Shown piece by piece: positions 18,192-25,952 of a stretch of DNA of 64,000 bases (the first letter of the stretch is position 1; the number at the start of each line of letters is the position of its first letter). The notes under the pieces are model-generated. The model searched no databases, was not told where the DNA came from, and was given only the letters and a program-made list of their open reading frames with translations. Source of the DNA: Pseudomonadota bacterium (lineage in GTDB: Bacteria; Pseudomonadota; Gammaproteobacteria; Xanthomonadales; Rhodanobacteraceae); assembly GCA_021827205.1 (NCBI GenBank), contig JAKAWV010000016.1, positions 1-64,000 on the forward strand, read 5' to 3'. The position numbers and the translations under genes were made by a program.

Positions 18192-19205
18192 ATGAGTTTG
18201 CATCGCAAATTTCTGCTTGCAGCGGCGCTGTGCGTGCTGGGCGCGCTGAGCTTCGGCGCCACCCAGGCCGCCGATACCGGCCATCCGGTGACGCCGCCCA
18301 AGTACAACGAAGCCCTATATCCGCCGTGGTCGCACGGCGAGAACGACCCGGCCCTGCACAAGGGCCTGGAGTTCACCATCCCCGAAGTCGATTCGATGGC
18401 CGATTTCCACGGCAGCGTCAACGACCCCAGGCTGGTGCTCTACGTCGGCGGCAATTACTTCTTCGCCATGGCGCCGCTGGTGAAGGCTTTCGAGGCCGAG
18501 CACCCCGAGCTGCGCGGCAGGATCTTCTACGTGACCATCCCGCCCGGCCTGCTGATCAAGGCCATGCATGACGGCAACACCTTCACCTCGGGCAACATGA
18601 CCTTCACCGCCGCACCGGATGTCTATGCCGCGGGCCTGAAAAAGGTCAAGGAGCAAATCGCGGCGGGTAGGCTGGTGGCGCCGGCGGTGCCCTATGTCAC
18701 CAACGACCTGACCATCATGGTGCCCAAGGGCAACCCGGGGCACGTCACCAGTCTGCAGGATCTGGGCAAGCCCGGCGTGCGCCTGGTGATGCCCAACCCG
18801 GCGTGGGAAGGCGTGGCGCGGCAGATCGAAGCCAGCCTGCGCAAGGCCGGTGGCGCCGCGCTGGAGACGATGGTCTACGACACCAAGGTGAAGAACGGCC
18901 AGACCATTCTCACCCACATCCATCACCGGCAGACGCCGCTGTTCCTGATGCAGGGTCTGGGCGTGGCGGGCATCACCTGGAAGTCGGAAGCGATCTTCCA
19001 GGAGCAGGCCGGGCATCCGATCAGCCACGTCGACATCCCCGCGCAGTTCAACACCACGGCGGTGTACGGCGCGGCGCTGGTCAAGGACGCGCCGCATCCT
19101 GCAGCGGGCAAGCTGTGGATCGAATTCCTGCGTTCGCCGACGGCGCTGAAGATCTTCGAGCGTTACGGCTTCAAGGCGGCGCCGGCTGACGCCACCAGGG
19201 AATAA
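18192..19205 (+). CDS. Periplasmic ModA-like substrate-binding protein
   Basis: A 337-residue exported protein of the type-2 periplasmic binding fold. Signal peptide is about 1-26 (ending ATQA). After an extension, the binding core starts LVLYVGGNYFFAMAPLVKAFEAEHPELRGRIFYVTIPPG, then VTNDLTIMVPKGNPGHVTSLQDLGKPGVRLVMPNP and a C-terminal AGKLWIEFLRSPTALKIFERYGF typical of oxyanion (molybdate/sulfate) binders. GAGGAA precedes the ATG at 18192, which decides the start. No permease or ATPase gene is present, so it is an orphan. A sulfur-oxyanion ligand is suggested by its neighbours. Confidence 0.8.
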   Translation: MSLHRKFLLAAALCVLGALSFGATQAADTGHPVTPPKYNEALYPPWSHGENDPALHKGLEFTIPEVDSMADFHGSVNDPRLVLYVGGNYFFAMAPLVKAFEAEHPELRGRIFYVTIPPGLLIKAMHDGNTFTSGNMTFTAAPDVYAAGLKKVKEQIAAGRLVAPAVPYVTNDLTIMVPKGNPGHVTSLQDLGKPGVRLVMPNPAWEGVARQIEASLRKAGGAALETMVYDTKVKNGQTILTHIHHRQTPLFLMQGLGVAGITWKSEAIFQEQAGHPISHVDIPAQFNTTAVYGAALVKDAPHPAAGKLWIEFLRSPTALKIFERYGFKAAPADATRE

Positions 19206-19209
19206 GCGC

Positions 19210-19986
19210 ATGCGCCCGTGGCGGTCACTGCTGCTACTGAGCCTGATCCTGCTCAGCGGCAGCAGCATGGCCGCCACGCTGGTGCGCGTGTTCGGCCCCG
19301 GCGGTCCGGCGCCCGCCATGAAGGCGGCCGCGACCGCCTTCGAGCGCAGCCATCCCGGCGTCACCGTCGAAGTTACGGCCGGTCCCACGCCGCAATGGCT
19401 GGATGCGGCGCGCGCCACCGGCGATGTGATCTATTCCGGCTCCGAGGCGATGATGGCCGACTTCCAGCGCGACCTCGCCGGTGTGCTGGATGCGGCCACC
19501 ATCGAGCCGCTGTATCTGCGCCCCGCGGTGATCCTGGTGCGACCCGGCAATCCGGATCACATCCAGGGTTTTCGCGCTCTGCTCAAGCCCGGTATCAAGG
19601 TGATGGTGGTCAACGGCGCCGGTCAGGTTGGCTTGTGGGAAGACATCGCCGGGCGCGACGGGCGCATCGCCACGCTGCGCGCGTTCCGTCGCAATATCGT
19701 TTATGCGGCGCCCAACAGCGCACTGGCGCTCAAACGCTGGCAGGATGACCCTGCGATCCAGGCATGGCTGATTTACAACATCTGGGCGATCGCCCATCCG
19801 GGCGTGGCGCAAATCGTCCCGCTGGAGCCGCATGACCGTTTGTATCGCGATTGCGGCGTGGGTTTGACGATGCGCGGCAAGGCCAGCGCTGCGGCGCGTG
19901 AGTTCGTGGCGTTTCTCAAGGGCACGCAGGGGCAGGCGATTTTCCGGCATTGGGGCTGGCAGACAGCCCCGCGGAGTAGGAGATGA
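19210..19986 (+). CDS. AcfC-like periplasmic substrate-binding protein
   Basis: A 258-residue exported protein. Signal peptide 1-21 (SGSSMA). The mature N-terminus TLVRVFGPGGPAPAMKAAATAFERSHPGVTVEVTAGP resembles AcfC-type binding proteins of the ModA superfamily; YLRPAVILVRPGNPDHIQGF and AAREFVAFLKGTQGQAIFRHWGW complete the fold. It begins 4 bp after the previous binding-protein gene and overlaps the cytochrome start. Like its neighbour it has no transporter partner. Two different orphan binding proteins side by side suggest a delivery or sensing role for periplasmic sulfur anions. Confidence 0.75.
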   Translation: MRPWRSLLLLSLILLSGSSMAATLVRVFGPGGPAPAMKAAATAFERSHPGVTVEVTAGPTPQWLDAARATGDVIYSGSEAMMADFQRDLAGVLDAATIEPLYLRPAVILVRPGNPDHIQGFRALLKPGIKVMVVNGAGQVGLWEDIAGRDGRIATLRAFRRNIVYAAPNSALALKRWQDDPAIQAWLIYNIWAIAHPGVAQIVPLEPHDRLYRDCGVGLTMRGKASAAAREFVAFLKGTQGQAIFRHWGWQTAPRSRR

Positions 19987-20711
19987 AGTTCACATGCCTG
20001 GCATCGCTGGGTTTCGCGCTGCTGCTGACCGTGGGGCTGGCCGCGGCGCAATCCTCGCAACCGGCCGCGCCACCCGCCGCGGCCGATGCTGGCGCGGCCG
20101 CCGCGCAGATGGCGCTGGCGCGGCAGATCGTGCTGCACGGCAGCCCGCAGGGCGCGCACGCTTGCGCCACCTGCCACGGTGAGCAGGGGCAGGGCCGGAT
20201 CAAGGCCGCGTTTCCGCATCTGGCCGGATTGCCCAGGGGTTACCTGGTGCGCCAGTTGCAGCACTTCGATGTATTGGCGCGCGACAACCCGAGCATGCAG
20301 GCGATCGCGCACAAGCTGACGTCCACCCAGATCGATGCGCTGGCCACATATTTTTCGCGGCAGGTGCCGCCGCCGATCATGCCGCCGGCCACGCCGCCGC
20401 CGGCGCTGGGTACCGAGCTTGCGCTGCAAGGGCGCAATGCGGTGCCGGCGTGCGTCACTTGCCACGGTCCCGGCGGGCGCGGGCTGGGGGGCGCACTCAG
20501 CGCCGCGTTTCCGCCCATCGCCGGACAGCCGGCGGTGTATATCGAGCGCCAGCTCAAGGCCTGGAAACAGGGCCAGCGACCGCCCGGGCCGGATGGCCTG
20601 ATGGGCGCCATCGCCAAGCACCTCAGCGTCGCCGAGATCACCGCCGTCAGCCAGTATTTTGCCGCGCAGCCGACGCTGGTGGTGGCCAGTGCGCCGGAGG
20701 TCAAGCCATGA
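19983..20711 (+). CDS. Diheme cytochrome c, c4-like
   Basis: A 242-residue exported cytochrome. Signal peptide is about 1-22 (VGLAAAQ). Two similar halves each have one heme site: CATCH (61-65) and CVTCH (157-161). Each half continues with the c4-like pattern FPHLAGLPRGYLVRQLQHF and FPPIAGQPAVYIERQLKAW, joined by a Pro-rich linker (129-141). The ATG is preceded by AGTAGGAG and overlaps the upstream stop. It is a likely electron acceptor for TsdA encoded next. Confidence 0.92.
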   Translation: MKFTCLASLGFALLLTVGLAAAQSSQPAAPPAAADAGAAAAQMALARQIVLHGSPQGAHACATCHGEQGQGRIKAAFPHLAGLPRGYLVRQLQHFDVLARDNPSMQAIAHKLTSTQIDALATYFSRQVPPPIMPPATPPPALGTELALQGRNAVPACVTCHGPGGRGLGGALSAAFPPIAGQPAVYIERQLKAWKQGQRPPGPDGLMGAIAKHLSVAEITAVSQYFAAQPTLVVASAPEVKP

Positions 20712-21724
20712 GCGCCATCATGCGTCCCCGCGCCCGCATGCGCAGCCTGGCCATGCTTCCGCTGGCCGCGCTTGCGCTGTCAGCCTGTGAGCATTCCGCG
20801 CCGCCGCAGAAGAACAGCGCAGCATCGGCTGTCGCCGCCAAGCCGGGCAAGCCCGCGGCGGTCGCATTCACGCCACCACCGCTGCACGCGATTCCCGACG
20901 ATGCCTTCGGCGCCGAGGTGCGCAAAGGCGAGGCGTTGTTCCGCAACACCGCCGCCCACGCGCCGCAGTACGTGGGCAACACCCTGACCTGCCAGAACTG
21001 CCACCTCGACGCCGGGCGTCTCGCCGACAGCGCGCCGATGTGGGCGGCGTGGGTCAGCTATCCCGCGTATCGCAGCAAGAACCAGCGCGTCAACACCTTC
21101 CAGGAGCGCTTGCAAGGCTGCTTCAAGTTCAGCATGAACGGCAAGGCGCCGCCGTTGGGCGCGCCCGAGCTGGTGGCGCTCGAGGCTTACTCCTACTGGA
21201 TGGCGCAGGGCGCGCCCACCGGCGCCCGACTGATCGGCGCCGGCTACCCCAAGCTGGCCAGGCCGGCGCAGGGCTGGGATTACGCGCGCGGCGAATCGGT
21301 GTATCGCGAGCACTGCGCGCTGTGCCATGCCGCCGACGGCCAGGGCCTGATGGTGGATGGCAAGGCCTGGTTTCCGCCGCTGTGGGGGCCGCAGTCGTAC
21401 AACTGGGGCGCGGGCATGTCGCGCTTGGATCTCGCCGCCGGCTTCATCAAGGCCAACATGCCGCTGGGCAACGGCAACAACCTCAGCGATCAGCAGGCGT
21501 GGGACGTGGCCTATTACATCGACAGCCACGAACGCCCGCAGGACCCGCGCTACATGGGCTCCATCGAGGCCACGCGCGTGGCGTTTCACGACGGCCCCTA
21601 CGAAACCTACGGCCGCACCGTGCAGGGCCACCGGCTCGGCGCGGGCGCGGGTGTCACCGGCGGCAGCACGGTCGAGCACATGATGCAGGCGCGCGGCGCA
21701 GCAGCCGCGCCGCTACGCGACTGA
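20708..21724 (+). CDS. tsdA: Thiosulfate dehydrogenase, lipoprotein form
   Basis: A 338-residue diheme enzyme that oxidises two thiosulfates to tetrathionate. Heme sites are CQNCH (95-99) and CALCH (203-207). The TsdA hallmark LQGCFKFSMNGKAPPLG holds Cys138, the unusual axial heme ligand of the family, and FIKANMPLG gives a Met ligand for the second heme. PMWAAWVSYPAYRSKNQRVNTF and FPPLWGPQSYNWGAGM are also typical. A lipobox LSAC (Cys27) suggests membrane anchoring, whereas many TsdA are soluble. ATGA overlap with the diheme cytochrome gene sets the start. Confidence 0.92.
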   Translation: MSAIMRPRARMRSLAMLPLAALALSACEHSAPPQKNSAASAVAAKPGKPAAVAFTPPPLHAIPDDAFGAEVRKGEALFRNTAAHAPQYVGNTLTCQNCHLDAGRLADSAPMWAAWVSYPAYRSKNQRVNTFQERLQGCFKFSMNGKAPPLGAPELVALEAYSYWMAQGAPTGARLIGAGYPKLARPAQGWDYARGESVYREHCALCHAADGQGLMVDGKAWFPPLWGPQSYNWGAGMSRLDLAAGFIKANMPLGNGNNLSDQQAWDVAYYIDSHERPQDPRYMGSIEATRVAFHDGPYETYGRTVQGHRLGAGAGVTGGSTVEHMMQARGAAAAPLRD

Positions 21725-21776
21725 CCCGGTTTCTCAAGTTCCCCCCAGCACAACGCAACCCCAAGGAGTCCCCACC

Positions 21777-22844
21777 ATGAGTACCACGCAAACCCTCGCC
21801 AACCCGGACGCCGCGCGCGGTTGGCGCATGGCCGCCATCGCCCTGCTCGCCGTGCGCTTCGTGCAAGGCTGGATCTACTGGGGCGGCGGCACGCGCCGCT
21901 TCATCTACGCGCCGTCAAAAATCGATCCGTCGGCGCACTGGATGGCCTACAAGTTCCAGACCGCGATGCCCGGCGCGCTGCTCGGCACCGACCACCTGGT
22001 GGCCTGGCTGCTGCAGCACTTCACCCTGCTGTACGCGGGCGTGATCGTGTTCAGCGCGGTGGAGACAATCGCCGGTTTGATGCTGATCGTCGGCCTGTAC
22101 ACGCGACTGGCGGCGCTGGCCACCATCGGGCTCAGCTTCGTGCTGATGCTGCTGTTCGGTTGGCAGGGCGCCACCTGCATCGACGAATGGACCATGGCCG
22201 CAGCCAACTTCGGCATAGGCATCACACTGTTCCTGGCCGGCGGCGGCGCCTATTCGGTGGATAGCTGGCTGGCCCGGCGCAACCCGAAACTGGCGATGCG
22301 CAAATGGTTCAACTGGATCGGCGGCGCGGGACCGCTGCCGCTTTCCGAAGCTGCGTTCAAGAAGCTGGCGCTGGTGCTGTTCTGGATCACCGTGGGTTTC
22401 GTCGTGCTGACCTACAACTACTACCGCGGCTCGGTGGTCACGCCCTTCCACGGCGGCCCCACCAGCCCGTCCAAGCACCACTGGACGCTCAGCCAGGGTC
22501 AGCTTGCGGCCAACGGCACGGTGCGCTTCCATGCTTATGTCGATGCCGGCACCCCGGCCGAGCCGTCCAACGTGCTGCGCGCCTCGCTGATCAGCAACGG
22601 CGGGCAGATCATCGAGGAATGGGACGGCATGCTGCTGGCGCGCACGCCCAAGCAAGCGTTCAAGAACGACTTCCCGTACCAGAAGATCCACAGCGGCAAG
22701 TTCGGCCTCATCGGCCCGGTGGGTGCGGAGGCCATGGTCGAGCTGCGTCCCACCCAGAGCGGCCTCAGCCTGCCCAATGGGCCGTACACACTGCAACTGG
22801 TGTCGGTGAACGGGCACATCTGGAGCCTGCCGCTGACGCGCTGA
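21777..22844 (+). CDS. doxDA: Thiosulfate:quinone oxidoreductase, DoxD-DoxA fusion
   Basis: A 355-residue fused form of the archaeal TQO. Residues about 15-165 are DoxD with four membrane segments, starting AVRFVQGWIYWGGGTRRFIYAP. After a linker and a further segment (about 198-218), residues 220-355 are the extracytoplasmic DoxA domain ending GLSLPNGPYTLQLVSVNGHIWSLPL. It oxidises thiosulfate to tetrathionate and reduces quinone. The fused form is known from Acidithiobacillus and other acidophilic sulfur oxidisers. AAGGAG precedes the ATG; a 52-bp spacer separates it from tsdA. Confidence 0.93.
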   Translation: MSTTQTLANPDAARGWRMAAIALLAVRFVQGWIYWGGGTRRFIYAPSKIDPSAHWMAYKFQTAMPGALLGTDHLVAWLLQHFTLLYAGVIVFSAVETIAGLMLIVGLYTRLAALATIGLSFVLMLLFGWQGATCIDEWTMAAANFGIGITLFLAGGGAYSVDSWLARRNPKLAMRKWFNWIGGAGPLPLSEAAFKKLALVLFWITVGFVVLTYNYYRGSVVTPFHGGPTSPSKHHWTLSQGQLAANGTVRFHAYVDAGTPAEPSNVLRASLISNGGQIIEEWDGMLLARTPKQAFKNDFPYQKIHSGKFGLIGPVGAEAMVELRPTQSGLSLPNGPYTLQLVSVNGHIWSLPLTR

Positions 22845-23371
22845 TGGCTGGGCGCAAGGCGGTTCTCGCGCTCGCCCTGGCCGTTGTGGCCGGGGCGGCG
22901 CTGTGCTGGACACTGGCGCCGGCATGGCGTCACCGTGCCGGCACACTGGCGCCGGCGCTGGTGATGCCCCTGCTGGGCGGCGGCAACATCGATCTCGCGC
23001 GGTTGCGCGGTCGGCCCGTGCTGATCGATTTCTGGGCGCCCGATTGCGCGCCCTGCGTGGCTGAACTGCCGGTGCTGGAACGCCTCGCGCGCACCGATGC
23101 GGGGCGCTTCACCCTGATCGGCGTGGCCATGGCCTACAGCGATCCCGATGCGCTGCGCGCCATCGCCGCGCGCGCCGGCATCACCTATCCGCTGACGTGG
23201 GACCGCGATGGCCGCATCGCCGCGGCCTTCGGCGGCGTGCGCGTCACCCCCACGCAAGTGCTGATCGGCGCCGACGGTCGCATCCAGGCGCGCGTCGAGG
23301 ACGGTCTCGCCAGCCCGCTGCTGCACTCCATGCTGCAAGCAGATCGGCATGCGCCGATGGCGCGCGATTAG
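22844..23371 (+). CDS. TlpA-like thioredoxin-fold protein
   Basis: A 175-residue membrane-anchored or exported thioredoxin-fold protein. N-terminal hydrophobic segment 6-27, then RPVLIDFWAPDCAPCVAELPVLERL with the redox motif CAPC (68-71), and the cis-Pro in RVTPTQVLIGADGRI. It is translationally coupled to doxDA by TGATG. A role in reducing periplasmic disulfides or handling sulfane sulfur alongside TQO is plausible. The family also serves cytochrome c maturation. Confidence 0.88.
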   Translation: MAGRKAVLALALAVVAGAALCWTLAPAWRHRAGTLAPALVMPLLGGGNIDLARLRGRPVLIDFWAPDCAPCVAELPVLERLARTDAGRFTLIGVAMAYSDPDALRAIAARAGITYPLTWDRDGRIAAAFGGVRVTPTQVLIGADGRIQARVEDGLASPLLHSMLQADRHAPMARD

Positions 23372-23460
23372 GCCGCGACGCACGGGAAGGCCGCGTCGCA
23401 GCTTCTGCGACTCGTGCGTGCAACACTGCCGCCCGCTTGAACGTCCTGAGAGCCTGATCC

Positions 23461-23754
23461 ATGACGCGTCGCGCCGAAGTCCAATACGTCGCCCACGTTC
23501 GCGTCAATAGCGAGATTTGCCAATCGCTGGATGCGCATCTCCATGGGGTTTCGAAACTGGCCTCGGAGTTCTCCACAAAATTCGGGCTGACAACGCACGG
23601 AGAGTTGATCGGCCTGCTGCACGATCTTGGCAAATACGGCGCGGCGTTTCAGGCGTATATACAGTCTGCGACGGAGCTCTTGAATCAGGACGAAGACGTC
23701 GCCCGCTCTGCAAAGAGCGGGCGAAAATGGCGTTCTGCAAGGCGCCCGCCATGA
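23461..23754 (+). pseudogene. Truncated CRISPR-associated Cas3'' HD-domain fragment
   Basis: The 97-residue frame reads as the N-terminus of a Cas3'' HD nuclease for about 79 residues: QYVAHVR, SLDAHLHGVSKLASEF, then GELIGLLHDLGKYGAAFQAYI with the metal-binding His54-Asp55, and SATELLNQDED. At 23700 it runs into a hairpin and an unrelated tail. Intact Cas3'' proteins are at least about twice as long, so later motifs and any helicase are missing. No other cas gene or repeat array is in the window. It has its own ATG and may be translated, but it cannot be an active nuclease. Confidence 0.75.
23700..23723. repeat. Perfect hairpin at the junction of two gene fragments
   Basis: The arms CGCCCGCTCT (23700-23709) and AGAGCGGGCG (23714-23723) are perfectly complementary with a GCAA loop. 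Similarity to cas3'' ends at its left edge and similarity to a PAS protein ends at its right edge. Neither strand has a U tract after the stem, so it is a poor terminator. Confidence 0.7.
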
Positions 23755-23785
23755 GCAGGGCTTCGCGGCTGCGCACCTTGGTCAT
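23724..23785 (-). pseudogene. N-terminal stump of a PAS-domain signalling protein
   Basis: On the minus strand, MTKVRSREALLMAGALQNAIF is read from the ATG at 23785 and breaks off exactly at the hairpin. The SREALL-x-AGALQ-x-AIF pattern recalls the start of a common PAS sensor/GGDEF-type family, in which NSANFSSIATD would follow; that continuation is absent. Only about 21 residues match, so the assignment is tentative. Confidence 0.45.
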
Positions 23786-24141
23786 TCGGCGGGCTTTGCC
23801 AGCATCACCGGCAAGGGGGGGCCGTTTCCTTTTCTTGGCGTGGTCGATTCCTGTGAAGCCAGCGCAGCCAAACTCCAGATGCAACACCCAAGCATGAGCA
23901 ACCGGAGCTGTTGCGATGCGACCCTACAACGAACCGGGTTTGCATGAGCGGGCGCAGAGGCCGCGATATGGGCAAGCCGCTCCCCGATTACTGCGCGGGT
24001 GGCCCGCGCAACGACATCGATAGCTCACCGCGGCAACTCCGCAACGAACCTCCATGACGCGCCGAGATGCTGCTCGGCAGCATGCATGGACCTCATTGCA
24101 CCGCGATCTTGAAACCGCTGTTGCGCGCGCATCGCGTCCGT
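23786..24141. other. Non-coding debris region, no gene recognised
   Basis: These 356 bases between the PAS stump and the asnB promoter hold only short frames with uneven codon use. I see no recognisable protein, tRNA or repeat array. Together with the two stumps it looks like what remains after deletion of accessory DNA. Confidence 0.5.
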
Positions 24142-24157
24142 GTTGCAGCCCTGCAAC
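24142..24157. promoter_or_regulatory. Dyad-symmetric candidate operator upstream of asnB
   Basis: GTTGCAG-CC-CTGCAAC is a perfect 7-bp inverted repeat. It ends 15 bp upstream of a TTGACA box, a position suited to a transcription factor acting on asnB. The regulator is unknown. Confidence 0.4.
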
Positions 24158-24172
24158 GCGCGGCAGCGCCGA

Positions 24173-24202
24173 TTGACAAGCAGTGCCCGCGCGGGATGTG
24201 AT
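24173..24202 (+). promoter_or_regulatory. Candidate sigma-70 promoter of asnB
   Basis: A consensus -35 TTGACA (24173-24178) is followed after 18 bp by TGTGAT (24197-24202), a weak -10. The predicted transcript start lies about 20 bp before the asnB ATG. Confidence 0.4.
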
Positions 24203-24230
24203 GACCCACCCGGTGCAGGCGAGACGTGCG

Positions 24231-25904
24231 ATGTGCGGTTTTTTCGGAATTTATGATCCACAAGGCCAGGCCGAGGCGCTGCGCCCGCTGGCGCTGCGCC
24301 AGGCGCGCTTGCTGCGCCATCGCGGCCCCGACTGGAGCGGCGTGTACGCCGACGCGCACACGGTGCTGGCGCACGAGCGCCTGGCCATCGTCGATGTCGC
24401 GCACGGCGCGCAGCCGCTGCTGTCGTGCGATGGCGCGCAGGTGCTGGCGGTCAATGGCGAGATCTACAACCACCGCGAACTGCGTCGCGGCTTTCCCGAC
24501 TACGCCTTCGCCACCGACAGCGACTGCGAGGTGATTCTGCCGCTGTGGCGCGCGCAGGGCGCGGCGTTTCTCAACGTGCTCAACGGCATGTTCGCCTTCG
24601 TACTGTGGGATCGCGTGCGTGGTGACTGGCTGATCGCGCGCGACCCCATGGGTATCGTGCCGCTGTACACCGGCCGCGATGAACATGGCCGCCTGTATGT
24701 GGCCTCCGAAATGAAGGCCCTGATTGGCGTGTGCGTGGAGATCGAGGTGTTCCCGCCCGGGCATTTCCTGACCCGTGGCATGCAGGCACCGGCGCCGTAC
24801 TACGCGCCGGAATGGCGCGATTACGAGGCCGTGCGCGACGGCCCGGCCGAGCCGCTGGTCCTGCGCCAGACGCTGGAGCGCGCCGTGCATCGGCACCTGA
24901 TGACCGACGTGCCTTACGGCGTGCTGCTGTCCGGCGGGCTGGATTCGTCCCTGGTGGCGGCGATCACCGCGCGCTTCGCCGCGCGCCGCGTCGAGGACGA
25001 CGATCGCAGCGAGGCGTGGTGGCCGCGGCTGCATACCTTCGCCATCGGCCTCGAGGGCTCGCCCGATCTGGCCGCTGCCGAGCAGGTGGCCGCGGCGCTG
25101 GGCACCGCGCACCACGGTTTCCATTTCACCGTGCAGGAAGGACTGGACGCGCTCAGCGACGTGATTTACCACGTCGAGAGCTACGACGTGACCACGGTGC
25201 GCGCGTCCACGCCGATGTATCTGCTGGCGCGGCGCATCCGCGCCATGGGCATCAAGATGGTGCTGTCCGGCGAGGGCTCGGATGAACTGTTCGGCGGCTA
25301 TCTGTACTTCCACATGGCGCCGGACGACCGCGAGTTTCACGACGAGCTGGTGCGCAAGCTCGACGCGTTGCACCTGTACGACTGCGCGCGCGCCAACAAG
25401 GCCATGGCGGCGTGGGGCGTGGAGGCACGCGTGCCGTTTCTGGACCGCGAGTTCATCGACGCGGCCATGCGCACCGCGCCCTCGGCCAAACGTCCCGGTG
25501 CCGGGCGCATGGAGAAGGCCATTCTGCGTGAGGCCGGCCGCGGCCTGCTGCAGGATGCGATTCTGTGGCGGCAGAAAGAGCAGTTCTCCGACGGTGTCGG
25601 CTACGGCTGGATCGATGCGCTGAAGGCGCACGCCGAGGCCAGCATCAGCGATGCGCAAATGGCCATGGCCGCGCGCCGCTACGCGGTGAACGCGCCCGGC
25701 GGCAAGGAGGCGTATCTGTATCGCAGCCTGTTCGAGCGCCACTTTCCCGGCGAGGCCGCCGCGCGCCTGGTGCCCGGCGGACCCAGCATCGCCTGCTCCA
25801 CGCCGACCGCGTTTCGCTGGTCGCAGGCCTTCGCCGATTGCAACGATCCGTCCGGGCGCGCGGTGGCGGCGGTGCATCGCCACGGCCTGCCGGAAACCGG
25901 CTGA
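24231..25904 (+). CDS. asnB: Asparagine synthase (glutamine-hydrolysing)
   Basis: A 557-residue enzyme making asparagine from aspartate, glutamine and ATP. The start is set by the catalytic N-terminal MCGFFGIYDP (Cys2 after Met removal), although the frame opens 16 codons earlier. The glutaminase domain has RHRGPDWSG, VNGEIYNH and the NGMFAFVLWD stretch. The synthetase domain has the PP-loop SGGLDSS (234-240) and SGEGSDELFGGY. Length matches E. coli AsnB (554), so it is primary metabolism rather than a lasso- or exopolysaccharide-type paralogue. It stands alone between debris and the convergent emrB. Confidence 0.96.
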   Translation: MCGFFGIYDPQGQAEALRPLALRQARLLRHRGPDWSGVYADAHTVLAHERLAIVDVAHGAQPLLSCDGAQVLAVNGEIYNHRELRRGFPDYAFATDSDCEVILPLWRAQGAAFLNVLNGMFAFVLWDRVRGDWLIARDPMGIVPLYTGRDEHGRLYVASEMKALIGVCVEIEVFPPGHFLTRGMQAPAPYYAPEWRDYEAVRDGPAEPLVLRQTLERAVHRHLMTDVPYGVLLSGGLDSSLVAAITARFAARRVEDDDRSEAWWPRLHTFAIGLEGSPDLAAAEQVAAALGTAHHGFHFTVQEGLDALSDVIYHVESYDVTTVRASTPMYLLARRIRAMGIKMVLSGEGSDELFGGYLYFHMAPDDREFHDELVRKLDALHLYDCARANKAMAAWGVEARVPFLDREFIDAAMRTAPSAKRPGAGRMEKAILREAGRGLLQDAILWRQKEQFSDGVGYGWIDALKAHAEASISDAQMAMAARRYAVNAPGGKEAYLYRSLFERHFPGEAAARLVPGGPSIACSTPTAFRWSQAFADCNDPSGRAVAAVHRHGLPETG

Positions 25905-25952
25905 GGCTGCCGCTAGCCGCGCAGCGCGTAATCCAGCGTGGCGACCACGCGC

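Noticed and set aside
23504-23887. Minus-strand frame of 127 codons as an intact gene
   Set aside because: It crosses the cas3'' stump in antisense and the hairpin; only about 21 residues resemble a protein family, so it is treated as a stump.
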